This document shows, one piece after another, positions 45,396 to 54,234 of a stretch of DNA of 64,000 nt. How positions within the stretch are numbered: the stretch's first letter is position 1; every line of letters begins with the position of its first letter. Source of the stretch: Bradyrhizobium sp. Tv2a-2 (GTDB lineage Bacteria; Pseudomonadota; Alphaproteobacteria; Rhizobiales; Xanthobacteraceae); assembly GCF_000472425.1 (NCBI RefSeq), contig NZ_AXAI01000002.1, forward strand, positions 249,265-313,264, given 5' to 3'. The translations under genes and the position numbers were made by a program. The notes beneath the pieces were generated by a model that did no database searches, was not told the origin of the DNA, and saw only the letters and a program-made list of their open reading frames with translations.

Positions 45396-45787
45396 TGCCT
45401 GCTCCCTTGGCGGCTAAACCGCCGCTTATCTCGTGGCCACGCCGATCGGCGGAGCCCGGGAGCTACAGTCGCAAGCTTCGTGCCACAGCTGTTTTACTGT
45501 GCGATGCAGACAAGATATTGAAATATCGACAATATTTAACCCGTCCAAAACTTGGGCTGGCGTTCTATAGATAAAAAAATAAGCTATATCTTTGAATTGT
45601 ATGCAAGAGAGTTGAGCAGCCGGTAAGCCTGTCCGGAGCGTGGGGATCGAGGCCGCCGGCGGCATTTATCGCTGGCCAGGCGTGTTCAGGCTGCTACCAG
45701 TCCGTGCGTGCGGCGACGGCCCCCCAGTATTCGACATCGCGCCGCTGGCACCGAACTTGTATCGATGGGTGGACGCGATTTTCAGAC
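45396..45787. other. AT-rich region upstream of the allantoate hydrolase
   Basis: About 390 bases between divergent genes without a supported coding frame. The middle is unusually AT-rich. GATATT-ga-AATATC is a perfect palindrome at 45514-45527, overlapped by a second one (AAATAT...ATATTT). Two copies of CTATA lie around 45567-45590. It probably holds the allC promoter and an operator; no known consensus fits. Confidence 0.45.
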
Positions 45788-47065
45788 ATGAGCAAGATGG
45801 ACGTTGGCACTGCTGGGCGTGAAGATCTGTCGCTGGGGCGCGAGATCGCCGAGCGGATCAACGCGCTTGCCGCGATCTCGGAAGACCCTGCCAATATCAC
45901 CCGCATCTTTCTGACATCCGAGCATCGCGCGGCGGCCGACCTGATTCTGGGCTGGATGCGGCAGGCCGGCATGGCCGCGCATATCGACGCGATCGGTAAC
46001 GTCTGCGGCCGCTACGAGGGCGAGCGTCCGGGCCTGCCGGCGCTGATGCTGGGCTCGCATTACGACACGGTGCGCGACGCCGGCCGATGGGATGGCCCGC
46101 TCGGGGTGATCACCGCGATCTCCTGCGTTGCCGATCTGCACAGGCGCGGCCTCAGGCTGCCGTTTGCGATCGAGGTGGTTGGCTTTGCCGACGAGGAGGG
46201 CGTGCGCTTTGCCTCCACTTTGCTCGGCAGCCGCGCGGTTGCCGGCACGTTCGACGAGGCCGTGCTCGGCGTGCGCGACATGACGGGGGTGTCACTGGGC
46301 GAGGCAATCACGGCGTTCGGACTTGATCCCGATCATATCGGCAAGGCAGCGCGGGTTCGCGGCGAACTGCTCGCCTATATCGAGCTGCATATCGAGCAGG
46401 GGCCGGTGCTGGAGCAGGAAGATCTCGCCGTCGGCGTGGTCACGGCCATCGCCGGCGCCACACGGCTCGCAGCGAGGCTGACCGGCATGGCCGGACATGC
46501 CGGCACCGTGCCGATGCGGCTCAGACGCGACGCGCTGTCAGGCGCGGCCGAATGCATCGGAGTGATCGAGGAATTTTGCCGCACTGACCAGGCTGGTCTC
46601 GTCGGCACCGTCGGATATATCCACGCGTTGCCCGGCGCGACCAATGTCATCCCGGGCCAGGTCTCCTTCACCATCGACATGCGCGCGCCGACCGACATGC
46701 ACCGCCGCCGTGCGGTCACCGATGTCGCCAGGCAGATCGAGGCGATCGCGAAGCGCCGCGACCTCGCCTTGCAGATCGACGTCACCCATGAGAATCGCAC
46801 CGCGCCTTGCGCGCCCTGGCTGAAGGCGCAGATCGCAGACGCGATCGCGGCCGAAGGCTTTCGCGTGTTCGAGCTGCCGAGCGGAGCAGGCCATGACGGC
46901 ATGGCCATGATCGACATCGCCGATGTCGGCATGATCTTCGTCCGCTGCCGCGGCGGCATCAGCCACCACCCCGACGAGCATGTCGAACTCGCCGACGCCG
47001 ACGCCGGTGCGCGTGTGCTGCTGCGGCTGATCGAGAATTTCAGGCCGCAGGCGGGCGGGAAGTAG
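45788..47065 (+). CDS. allC: Allantoate amidohydrolase (M20 family)
   Basis: The ATG at 45788 gives 425 residues. Motifs of the metal-dependent Zn hydrolase family appear in order: GSHYDTVRDAGRWDGPLG, DEEGVRF, LHIEQGPVLEQ, GATNVIPG and GAGHDGMAM. It would convert allantoate to ureidoglycine or ureidoglycolate with release of ammonia, using the product of the allantoinase gene. N-carbamoyl-amino-acid hydrolases are close relatives, but the purine context favours allantoate. Confidence 0.85.
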   Translation: MSKMDVGTAGREDLSLGREIAERINALAAISEDPANITRIFLTSEHRAAADLILGWMRQAGMAAHIDAIGNVCGRYEGERPGLPALMLGSHYDTVRDAGRWDGPLGVITAISCVADLHRRGLRLPFAIEVVGFADEEGVRFASTLLGSRAVAGTFDEAVLGVRDMTGVSLGEAITAFGLDPDHIGKAARVRGELLAYIELHIEQGPVLEQEDLAVGVVTAIAGATRLAARLTGMAGHAGTVPMRLRRDALSGAAECIGVIEEFCRTDQAGLVGTVGYIHALPGATNVIPGQVSFTIDMRAPTDMHRRRAVTDVARQIEAIAKRRDLALQIDVTHENRTAPCAPWLKAQIADAIAAEGFRVFELPSGAGHDGMAMIDIADVGMIFVRCRGGISHHPDEHVELADADAGARVLLRLIENFRPQAGGK

Positions 47066-47079
47066 CGACGGCTGTAGCG

Positions 47080-47215
47080 GCTGACCTCTCCCCGGCGGGG
47101 AGAGGTCGGCGCGTAGCGCCGGGTGAGGGGCCGCAGCGCCAACGAGGGACCTGAACCCCTCACCCGATTTGCTGGCGCAAATCGACCTCTCCCTTCGGGA
47201 GAGGTGTCGGCGACA
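47080..47215. repeat. Intergenic hairpin repeat between allC and dctA
   Basis: Two hairpins, GACCTCTCCCC/GGGGAGAGGTC and CACCTCTCCCGAA..TTCGGGAGAGGTG-like, lie around an inverted pair GGGTGAGGGG/CCCCTCACCC. The same CTCTCCC element is frequent in Bradyrhizobium. It lies between convergent genes and would end transcription from both sides. Confidence 0.6.
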
Positions 47216-47227
47216 GCTCAGCTCCAT

Positions 47228-48550
47228 CTACCCCGCCGTCACGTCGACGTACTCGCCGCCCTCGAGCACTTGGGCTGCCTTGGCGCGATCGAGATCGCCT
47301 TCCCATGAGGCAACCACGACGGTTGCGACGCAATTGCCGATGAGGTTGCCGAGCGCGCGGGCCATGCCGATGAACCAGTCGACCGACAGCACCAGCACCA
47401 GGCCGATCGCCGGGATGCTCGGCACCGCGTTCAGCGTCGCTGCCAGGATCACGATCGCCGAGCCGGGCACGCCATGCGCGCCCTTGGAGGTGACCAGCGA
47501 CACGCCGAGCACCAGCAGGAGATCGCCGAGCGAGAGCGGTGTGTTGGTCGCCTGCGCGATGAAGACGACCGCGAGCGTCAGATAGATCGAGAAGGCGTCG
47601 AGGTTGAAGGAATAGCCGGTCGGAATGACAAGACCCACGACGGAATCCTTCACCCCCATCCGCTCGAGCTTGCGCATGATCTGCGGCAGCACCGCATCCG
47701 ACGAGGCGGTCGCCAGCACGATGGTCAGCTCCTCGCGCAGGTAGGCGAGGAATTTGAGGATGTTGATGCCTGCGAGCGCCATCACGCCGCCGAGCACGCC
47801 CAGCACGAAGATCGCGACCGAGACGTAGAACAGCATCACCAGCGAGACCAGCTGCTTGAGCGAGCCCACGCCATATTTGCCGACGGTATAGGCGACCGCG
47901 CCGAGCACGCCGAGCGGCGCCGTCCGCACGATCAGGCCCATGGCGCGGAACAAGACGGTCGAGACCGCCTCGATCATGGAAGCGACCTTCTCGCCCTTCT
48001 CGCCGCCGACCAGGGACAGGCTGACGCCGAAGATGATGGCGAAGAACAAGACCTGCAGCACGTCGTTGCGCGACAACGCATCGAAGGAGGTGGTCGGGAT
48101 GACGTTCAACAGGAAGGCGCCGATGCCTTCGCCCTTCAGCTTCTGCGCATTGCCGGCATAGGTCGAGAGCGCCTTGGCATCGAGGGTCGAGGGATCGATG
48201 TTCATGCCGTGGCCGGGTCCGAACGCGAACGCGAGCAAGAGGCCGACGACCAGCGCGACGGTGGTCATGACCTCGAAATAGACCAGCGCCTTGACGCCGA
48301 CGCGGCCAACCTTCTTGAGGTCGCCGGCGCCGGCAATGCCATGCACCACGACGCAGAACACGATCGGCGCCACGATCATGGAGATCAGCTTCAGGAAGGC
48401 GTCGCTGAGGATCTTCAGGCTGACCGCTAAATCCGGCGTAGCCACGCCGAGCGCGATCCCGAGCGCCAGCGCCGCCAGCACCTGGACGAACAGGGACGTA
48501 TAGAACGGCTTTCGCAGGGATGTCGTGGTGGTGGTCGTAATGGTCGCCAT
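47228..48550 (-). CDS. dctA: C4-dicarboxylate:cation symporter
   Basis: A 440-residue DAACS-family transporter for succinate, fumarate and malate in the inner membrane. Conserved segments are IVAPIVFCVVVHGIA, NVIPTTSFDAL, LATASSDAVLPQIM, IPTGYSFNLDAFSIYLTLA and SKGAHGVPGSAIV, with about eight hydrophobic helices. DctA feeds bacteroids in symbiosis. A perfect RpoN promoter lies just upstream, as known for rhizobial dctA. The two-component genes dctBD are not next to it. Confidence 0.93.
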   Translation of the reverse strand: MATITTTTTTSLRKPFYTSLFVQVLAALALGIALGVATPDLAVSLKILSDAFLKLISMIVAPIVFCVVVHGIAGAGDLKKVGRVGVKALVYFEVMTTVALVVGLLLAFAFGPGHGMNIDPSTLDAKALSTYAGNAQKLKGEGIGAFLLNVIPTTSFDALSRNDVLQVLFFAIIFGVSLSLVGGEKGEKVASMIEAVSTVLFRAMGLIVRTAPLGVLGAVAYTVGKYGVGSLKQLVSLVMLFYVSVAIFVLGVLGGVMALAGINILKFLAYLREELTIVLATASSDAVLPQIMRKLERMGVKDSVVGLVIPTGYSFNLDAFSIYLTLAVVFIAQATNTPLSLGDLLLVLGVSLVTSKGAHGVPGSAIVILAATLNAVPSIPAIGLVLVLSVDWFIGMARALGNLIGNCVATVVVASWEGDLDRAKAAQVLEGGEYVDVTAG

Positions 48551-48585
48551 AGGTCGCTTCCCCGGATGTTGATCGGATCCGTTGC

Positions 48586-48602
48586 AGCAACAAGCGTGCC
48601 AG
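48586..48602 (-). promoter_or_regulatory. RpoN (sigma-54) promoter of dctA
   Basis: On the minus strand CTGGCACG at 48602-48595 and TTGCT at 48590-48586 are spaced by four bases, matching YTGGCACG-N4-TTGCW without a mismatch. The -12 element is 35 bases upstream of the dctA start. This needs a bacterial enhancer-binding protein such as DctD. Confidence 0.88.
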
Positions 48603-48705
48603 TTTTCGGGCCGAAGTGCGATCTCTCAGGGCGGTAAAATCAGCGGATTGCCCGGCTTTCGGCTGACGACCGGGATGGCCTCGTGGGCAGCCGGCCGATC
48701 CGGCG

Positions 48706-49410
48706 TCACGCCGCGGGCCGCATGGCCCAGTTGCCGATGATGCGGAAGCGCGCATCGCCTGCGTCCTGCCGGAACAGCGCGATCCGGTCGACCGAAAGGC
48801 TGTCGATGCCGGTGGCCGCAAAGCGCCCACGCAGCATGTCGAGCACGCTCCCGCGGCGGGTCGAGTCGAGCCGGCCGGTCAGGGTCATATGGAAGCGGAA
48901 TTCTTCCATCACATAAGGATAGCCCCAGCGGTCGAGATGATCGCGCTGGCGCCCGGTCAGCTTCTCCGGATTGCGTCGTGCGCGGTCGCGCTCGCTCAGC
49001 GCTGCGCGAAAGCCGTCGAAAGCGGTGACGCCGTCGGCCGCGAGCTGCTCCAGCGGCAGCGATCGCTCGGCCGGGATGATTGCGATGAAGCCGCTGATCG
49101 AATCGACCACCGGCCTGAAGTTGGGAATGGTGTGCGGCCCAGCCGCGAAAGCGGCGCACGCCGCGACCAGCTCGGCCTCGGTTTTGCCGGGCGCCAGCGC
49201 AAACGGCGCCTTCAGCGTGGCGTGGAAACCATATTTGCGGGGATCGCTCGTCACCTCGCGCCAATCCGGGATCGCTTCCGCCACGCCGCCCGGAAAAGGC
49301 AGGTCCTCGCCAGTCCAGGCGTCATAGCCCAACAGCTCGGCGCCGAAGCGGTCGAGCGCTGAGCCGCGCGGGGGGGCGTAGTAGATCGCGTAGCGAGGGA
49401 ATCCGGTCAT
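48706..49410 (-). CDS. DUF1045 phosphonate-operon protein (2H phosphoesterase-like)
   Basis: A 234-residue protein with the two H-x-T/S motifs of the 2H phosphoesterase family: HATLKAPF (about 63-70) and FHMTLTG (about 171-177). DUF1045 genes lie in C-P lyase operons and are thought to open the cyclic ribose phosphate left after C-P cleavage, in place of PhnP. No phnP is visible here, which fits. It follows phnM with 20 bases between them. Confidence 0.8.
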   Translation of the reverse strand: MTGFPRYAIYYAPPRGSALDRFGAELLGYDAWTGEDLPFPGGVAEAIPDWREVTSDPRKYGFHATLKAPFALAPGKTEAELVAACAAFAAGPHTIPNFRPVVDSISGFIAIIPAERSLPLEQLAADGVTAFDGFRAALSERDRARRNPEKLTGRQRDHLDRWGYPYVMEEFRFHMTLTGRLDSTRRGSVLDMLRGRFAATGIDSLSVDRIALFRQDAGDARFRIIGNWAMRPAA

Positions 49411-49430
49411 GCGCTGAGAATAAAGCCGCC

Positions 49431-50621
49431 TTACTCCGCCGCAACCGCGCGTGCGGCGTTTGTTACGGTGCCGATGCGATCGGCGTCGGTCAGGTGGACC
49501 AGCCGGCCGGCTGTGATGACGGCGACAATGCGTGGCCGCAAAGCTGCGGCATCGTCGACCAGGAGGATATCGGCGCGACGCCCTTCGGCGATCTCGCCGC
49601 GATCGGAAAGGCCGGTGGCGCGCGCGGGCGCGGCCGAGATCAAATCCCAGGCCTGGGGCAGCGGCCGCACACCATCGGCAGCGAGGCGGAAGGCGGCCAG
49701 CAGCGGCGCGGGATAGTAATAGTCCGACGCCAGCACCGAGCAGAGGCCTTTCTCGATCATGTCGGACGCCTTGGTCCAGCCGGTGTGGCTGCCGCCGCGC
49801 ACGACATTGGGCGCGCCATACACAATGGCGTCGCCGCCGCCGGCCGCCTCGCGCGCGGTCTCTTCGTTGACAGGAAACTCGGCAATGCCGACGCCTTGCG
49901 CGCGAAACGCCTGCCGCATCTCCGGGCTGTTGTCGTCATGTGAGAGCATGCGCACGCCGGCTTGTCGCGCGACCTGCGCAAGTCGCGCGATCGAGGCCGG
50001 CACCGCGTCGGCGCGCGAGACGATCCGCTCGACCAGTTGGTCGAAGGCTTCGCTGGACAGCCCGGTGCGCTCGACCATGCGGTTGCGCTTGCGCGGCTTG
50101 GCAAGGTCCGCGACCGTGCCGTCCATATGGTCGTTGAATGCGAACAGATCGACCCGTCCGTCCCCGAGCCATTGGATGATTTCTTCCTCCGCATCGAGAT
50201 TGTAGGTCTCGTGCCGCAGATGGAAGCGGGTGTCGGCCTTGAGCTGCGGCCGCAGGCTCTCGATCGCCTCGCACAGCCGCGTGGCATTGTCGCCGGAGCG
50301 CAGGCCCGGCTCCCACGACCAGGTCGTTGCGTGAAACACCGTCGTGATGCCGTTGGCGATCGCCTGGTGATCGCTGTCGCACAGCGCCACGTCGATCGGA
50401 AAGTCGACGCCCGCGCGCGGCATCATCTGCCGCTCGAAGGCATCGCCGTGCAGGTCGACGATGCCCGGCAGCACCAGAAGATCTCGTGCATCGATGGACA
50501 GCGCGCCGCGGCCGCCGGATGCGCCAACGTCGCGAATCCTGCCGCCGGCAATTCGCAGCGAGGTTTCGGTGATGTCGCCGTCAATCAGGGCGCGGCCGCC
50601 CTCGATCAGGATGTCAGTCAC
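49431..50621 (-). CDS. phnM: PhnM-family triphosphate diphosphohydrolase (second copy)
   Basis: A 396-residue metal-dependent amidohydrolase that would remove diphosphate from alpha-D-ribose 1-methylphosphonate 5-triphosphate. Motifs: IVDLHGDAFERQMMPR, FNDHMDGT, MLSHDDNSPE, VYGAPNVVRGGSHTG and LASDYYYPA. A second PhnM lies in the main operon at 61.1 kb, and the two are clearly diverged. This one lies between the acyltransferase and DUF1045 genes, so it may handle a different phosphonate or be a backup. Two bases separate its start from the upstream stop. Confidence 0.85.
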   Translation of the reverse strand: MTDILIEGGRALIDGDITETSLRIAGGRIRDVGASGGRGALSIDARDLLVLPGIVDLHGDAFERQMMPRAGVDFPIDVALCDSDHQAIANGITTVFHATTWSWEPGLRSGDNATRLCEAIESLRPQLKADTRFHLRHETYNLDAEEEIIQWLGDGRVDLFAFNDHMDGTVADLAKPRKRNRMVERTGLSSEAFDQLVERIVSRADAVPASIARLAQVARQAGVRMLSHDDNSPEMRQAFRAQGVGIAEFPVNEETAREAAGGGDAIVYGAPNVVRGGSHTGWTKASDMIEKGLCSVLASDYYYPAPLLAAFRLAADGVRPLPQAWDLISAAPARATGLSDRGEIAEGRRADILLVDDAAALRPRIVAVITAGRLVHLTDADRIGTVTNAARAVAAE

Positions 50622-50623
50622 GT

Positions 50624-51286
50624 TCAGGCACTTTGCTTCCGGAGAGAGGCTGATTGCGCCTCGTATTTGTCGAGAAATGCCTCGATGGTCAATTTACGGA
50701 AATCGGGGAGGGCCATGCGCAGAGCGGCGTGGTCCCAGTTCCACCAGCCAAGCCGCATCAGCCGCCCGGCGATTTCTTCTGAAAACCGTCGCCTGATCGC
50801 GCGGGCCGGATTGCCGGCGACGATGGTGTAGTCAGGAACGTCCTTGGTGACGATCGCGCCACCTGCGATCACGGCGCCATGGCCGATGCGGCGGCCCGGC
50901 AGCACGATCGCGCCATGGCCAATCCAGACGTCGTGACCGATATGAACGCGATGGCTCTTGCGCCAGGCGAAGAACTCGGCGTCGTCGGCCTCGTCCGCAA
51001 AATAGGCGCTGGCGCGATAGGTGAAATGCGCCTGCGTCGCGCGGTGCATCGGATGATTGCCCGGATTGATCCGCGTCATGGCGGCGATCGAACAGAACTT
51101 GCCGATCGTGGTGTAGGTCATCTGCGCGTCGTTGACGACGTAGGAATAGTCGCCCATCTCGACATCGAGCAAGATCGTGCGCGCTCCGACCTCGCAATAG
51201 ATGCCGAACTTTACGTCTTGTACTTTCGCAGTAGGATCGACCGTCGGTTCGATCGCGAGTGCCTTGCCAGCCATTCGGTATTCCAT
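50624..51286 (-). CDS. Hexapeptide-repeat acyltransferase of phosphonate operons
   Basis: A 220-residue left-handed beta-helix protein of the CatB/chloramphenicol-acetyltransferase type. Hexapeptide turns include [38 protein letters not shown] and [17 protein letters not shown]. The family member found with C-P lyase genes is often annotated as a phosphonate-metabolism transferase. It may acetylate aminoalkylphosphonates, a role PhnO has elsewhere; no phnO is visible. The gene is first behind a triple Pho box. Confidence 0.8.
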   Translation of the reverse strand: MEYRMAGKALAIEPTVDPTAKVQDVKFGIYCEVGARTILLDVEMGDYSYVVNDAQMTYTTIGKFCSIAAMTRINPGNHPMHRATQAHFTYRASAYFADEADDAEFFAWRKSHRVHIGHDVWIGHGAIVLPGRRIGHGAVIAGGAIVTKDVPDYTIVAGNPARAIRRRFSEEIAGRLMRLGWWNWDHAALRMALPDFRKLTIEAFLDKYEAQSASLRKQSA

Positions 51287-51325
51287 GCGCCAAAGAGTTG
51301 AACGCGCTCCTCTTCTTCATGCCTC

Positions 51326-51354
51326 ATGACAGAGGAATGACAGTTCGGTGACAG
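51326..51354 (-). promoter_or_regulatory. Triple tandem Pho box
   Basis: On the minus strand CTGTCAC, CTGTCAT and CTGTCAT start exactly 11 bases apart (plus-strand positions 51348-51354, 51337-51343 and 51326-51332). Two adjacent repeats make one standard PhoB site, so this gives two overlapping PhoB dimers. It lies 40 bases upstream of the leftward acyltransferase-phnM-DUF1045 operon. Confidence 0.85.
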
Positions 51355-51393
51355 GCGCTTTGCGGTGTGGATCATAGTCGCAGCGCAGCGCGA

Positions 51394-51411
51394 CTGTCAC
51401 ACGACTGTAGA
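51394..51411 (+). promoter_or_regulatory. Pho box upstream of phnC
   Basis: CTGTCAC at 51394-51400 and CTGTAGA at 51405-51411 are 11 bases apart. The second repeat is degenerate. It lies 47 bases before the phnC ATG and would give PhoB control of phnCDEE. Confidence 0.7.
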
Positions 51412-51458
51412 AAACGAGCGCTAGCGGTGGCCCGAAGACGAACGGACCGGAGCAGCGA

Positions 51459-52271
51459 ATGTTGGTGGTGGAAGGTTTGACGTGCCGTTTCGGTACAAAA
51501 GCCGCGGTCGACAGCGCTTCCTTTTCCGTCGCGCCCGGTTCCTTTGTCGGCGTGATCGGCCGCTCCGGCGCCGGCAAGTCGACGCTGCTGCGAACCATCA
51601 ACCGTCTCACCCCCGCGACCGAAGGCCGCATTCTCTATAACAACGTCGATGTCACCGCGCTGCGCGGCAAGGAGCTGCGGCAATGGCGGGCGCGCTCGGC
51701 CATGATCTTCCAGCAGTTCAACCTGGTTGGCCGGCTTGACGTGCTGACCAATGTGCTGATGGGGCGGCTGTCGGAGGTTCCGTTCTGGCGCTCGCTGGCG
51801 CAGCTCTGGCCCGAGGAGGATGTCGCAATCGCGATGTCGGCGCTCGACCAGTTCGACATGGCACAACTCGCCGCGCAGCGCGCCGACCAGCTGTCCGGAG
51901 GCCAGCAGCAGCGCGTGGCGATCGCGCGCGCGATGGTGCAGCAGCCCGAGATCATCCTCGCAGATGAGCCGATCGCCTCGCTCGATCCCCGCAACACCAA
52001 GATCGTGATGGATGCGCTGCTTCGCATCAACAAGCATTTCGGCATCACCGTGCTCTGCAACCTCCATTCGCTCGATCTGGCGCGCAGCTATTGCGACCGC
52101 CTGCTCGGCGTGGCCGCGGGCAAGATCGTGTTCGACGGCGCGCCGGCGGAGCTCACCGAGCACGTCGCGCGCGAGCTCTACGATCTCGAGGCCAATGAAG
52201 TCTTGGGCGCGGCGCCCACAGACGTCTCGGGCGCAACCGTTCCGGCCCTCAGCAGCGCTGCCGCGGCCTGA
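51459..52271 (+). CDS. phnC: Phosphonate ABC importer, ATP-binding protein
   Basis: A 270-residue ABC ATPase that powers phosphonate uptake. Walker A is GRSGAGKST (about 34-42), the signature [14 protein letters not shown] and Walker [14 protein letters not shown]. The [21 protein letters not shown] stretch is typical of PhnC. It is followed by phnD after 72 bases, which hold a GC-rich palindrome at 52283-52296. A Pho box precedes it. Confidence 0.93.
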   Translation: MLVVEGLTCRFGTKAAVDSASFSVAPGSFVGVIGRSGAGKSTLLRTINRLTPATEGRILYNNVDVTALRGKELRQWRARSAMIFQQFNLVGRLDVLTNVLMGRLSEVPFWRSLAQLWPEEDVAIAMSALDQFDMAQLAAQRADQLSGGQQQRVAIARAMVQQPEIILADEPIASLDPRNTKIVMDALLRINKHFGITVLCNLHSLDLARSYCDRLLGVAAGKIVFDGAPAELTEHVARELYDLEANEVLGAAPTDVSGATVPALSSAAAA

Positions 52272-52343
52272 AGTCCCGCACTGCCCCGGCCGGGGCGGGC
52301 GGTTTTCAAAAGCGTTGACGACCATCAACAACAGGGGTGCTTT

Positions 52344-53273
52344 ATGATCAACCGCAGACTGGTTCTCGCTGGCGTCGCCGCCATGGCGTTCGCGACCTCC
52401 GCCTCCGCCGAGGACTGGAAGGCGAAATATCCGGAAATCACCTTCGCCGTGATCCCGGCCGAGAACGGCTCGGGCGTTACCGAACGGTTCACGCCCTTCG
52501 TGAACTATCTGTCGAAGGAGCTCGGCATCAAGGTGAACCTGCGGGTTGCGAACGACTACGCCGCGGTGATCGAGGGCCAGCGCGCCGGCAATATCCATAT
52601 CGGCTATTACGGCCCGGCCTCGTTTGCGCGTGCGCGCCTGACCGGCGTCAAGACCGACGCCTTCGTGATCGACGTCAACTCCGACGGCTCGAAGGGCTAT
52701 TACTCGGTGTTCTATGTGCTCAACAAGAGCCCGTACCAGAAGCTCGAGGACCTCAAGGGCAAGAATCTCGGTCTGGTCGATCCCAACTCGACATCGGGCA
52801 ACAACATGCCGCGGTTCAAGATGAACCAGATGGGCATCGATCCCGATCATTTCTTCAACCAGGTCATCTTCACCGGTAGCCACGAGAACGCCGTGCTGGC
52901 GCTGGCGCAGGGCACCGTCGACGTCGCCGCCAACTGGTGGAATGCGGAGGATGATTCCAACCTGACGCGCATGCTCGCCAAGAACATGGTGAAGAGCTCG
53001 GACGGCACGCCAATGAAGAAGGAGGACTTCCGCACCATCGTGAAGTCCGACCTCATCATCAACTCGCCCTACGCCTATCTCAGCGACCTGCCCGACGACA
53101 TGAAGGCGGCGATCAAGCAGGCCTTCCTGGACGCGCCGCAGAAGGACGCGGAAGCCTTCAAGAAGCTCTCCGACGGCAAGAACCGGCCGTGGCAGCCCGT
53201 TGCCAACGAGGACTACAACAAGACCATCGAGCTGATCAAATTCGTCGACAGCCTGCGCAAGAAGGCGTCCTGA
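52344..53273 (+). CDS. phnD: Phosphonate ABC importer, substrate-binding protein
   Basis: A 309-residue periplasmic binding protein. The signal peptide RRLVLAGVAAMAFATSASA is followed by ITFAVIPAENGSGVTERFTPFVNYL and the phosphonate-binding DPNSTSGNN segment (about 150-158). The downstream terminator at 53293 likely raises its level above the permeases, as is useful for a binding protein. Confidence 0.93.
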   Translation: MINRRLVLAGVAAMAFATSASAEDWKAKYPEITFAVIPAENGSGVTERFTPFVNYLSKELGIKVNLRVANDYAAVIEGQRAGNIHIGYYGPASFARARLTGVKTDAFVIDVNSDGSKGYYSVFYVLNKSPYQKLEDLKGKNLGLVDPNSTSGNNMPRFKMNQMGIDPDHFFNQVIFTGSHENAVLALAQGTVDVAANWWNAEDDSNLTRMLAKNMVKSSDGTPMKKEDFRTIVKSDLIINSPYAYLSDLPDDMKAAIKQAFLDAPQKDAEAFKKLSDGKNRPWQPVANEDYNKTIELIKFVDSLRKKAS

Positions 53274-53292
53274 TCGATCGGTGGACTGGATT

Positions 53293-53322
53293 GGCCGGGT
53301 CCTTTGCGACCCGGCCTTTTTT
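53293..53322 (+). terminator. Intrinsic terminator between phnD and phnE
   Basis: GGCCGGGTC (53293-53301) pairs with GACCCGGCC (53308-53316) around a six-base loop and is followed by six T. It lies inside the phnCDEE operon, so partial read-through is expected. Confidence 0.85.
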
Positions 53323-53349
53323 CTTTGCAGGCCACCCAGGCAGCCTCCG

Positions 53350-54234
53350 ATGACGACAGCCGTTTCCATTCTCCCACCCCAGCAGCTTGCCGAACTCAAT
53401 CGCGCCTATCGCAGGGAGGTGGCGCGCAAGCGGCTGCGCACCGCGCTGGCGGCCGCGCTGTTCCTCGCCGCGCTTGTTGTCGCGGCGTTCGGAGCGGAAG
53501 TGAACCTGAAGACCTTTTTCACCTACATCGGCAATTTCGCCAGCTATTTCGACCGCATTCTCACGCTCGACAGCGGCGCGCGGGTCTGGACCGATTTCGG
53601 CGAATGGTTCTGGGGCTGGCGGAAATGGCTGCACCTGCTCGGCGAGACCATCCTGATCAGCTATGTCGGCACCTTGATCGGGGCAGTGCTCGCATTCGGG
53701 CTGAATTTTCTCGCGGCTGAAAACACCTCGCCCGGCCCCGTTCTGCGGTTCGTGGTCCGACGCCTGCTTGAATTCGCCCGCACGGTGCCCTCGATCGTGT
53801 TCGCGCTGATCTTTGTCATCGCCTTCGGGCTCGGCCCGATGGCGGGCGTGCTGGCGATCGCCATCCATTGTGTCGGCGCGCTGGGCAAGCAGTATTCCGA
53901 AATGGTCGAGAACGCCGACATGAAGCCGGTCGAGGGCATCCGCTCCACCGGCGCGAGCTGGATCAGCTGCATGCGCTTTGCCGTGTTGCCGCAAGTGATC
54001 GCGGGCTATGCGAGCTACACGCTGTTAAGGCTCGAGATCAATGTCCGCGAGGCGTCGGTGATGGGGTTTGTCGGCGCCGGCGGCATCGGCCAGGAGCTCG
54101 TGGTCGCGATCCGCAAATTCTATTACTCCGACGTCAGCGCGATCCTGTTGACGATCATCCTGACAGTGTTCGTCATCGACATCGCCACCGGCTGGCTGCG
54201 CAGCCGCCTGTTCGGCAGGGAGGCGCGGACGTGA
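53350..54234 (+). CDS. phnE: Phosphonate ABC importer, permease 1
   Basis: The ATG at 53350 gives 294 residues. Hydrophobic helices begin at TALAAALFLAALVVAAFG. The binding-protein-dependent permease motif (EAA loop) EGIRSTGASWISCMRFAVLPQ and GFVGAGGIGQEL are typical of PhnE. Its stop overlaps the GTG of the second permease. Confidence 0.92.
   Translation: MTTAVSILPPQQLAELNRAYRREVARKRLRTALAAALFLAALVVAAFGAEVNLKTFFTYIGNFASYFDRILTLDSGARVWTDFGEWFWGWRKWLHLLGETILISYVGTLIGAVLAFGLNFLAAENTSPGPVLRFVVRRLLEFARTVPSIVFALIFVIAFGLGPMAGVLAIAIHCVGALGKQYSEMVENADMKPVEGIRSTGASWISCMRFAVLPQVIAGYASYTLLRLEINVREASVMGFVGAGGIGQELVVAIRKFYYSDVSAILLTIILTVFVIDIATGWLRSRLFGREART

Noticed and set aside
52283..52296. GCCCCGG/CCGGGGC palindrome between phnC and phnD as a terminator
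   Set aside because: No loop and no following T run; the stem is too compact to call a terminator.
51372..53399. A 675-codon minus-strand frame opposite phnC and phnD
   Set aside because: Shadow of the real genes; no motif, no ribosome site, no signal or membrane pattern.
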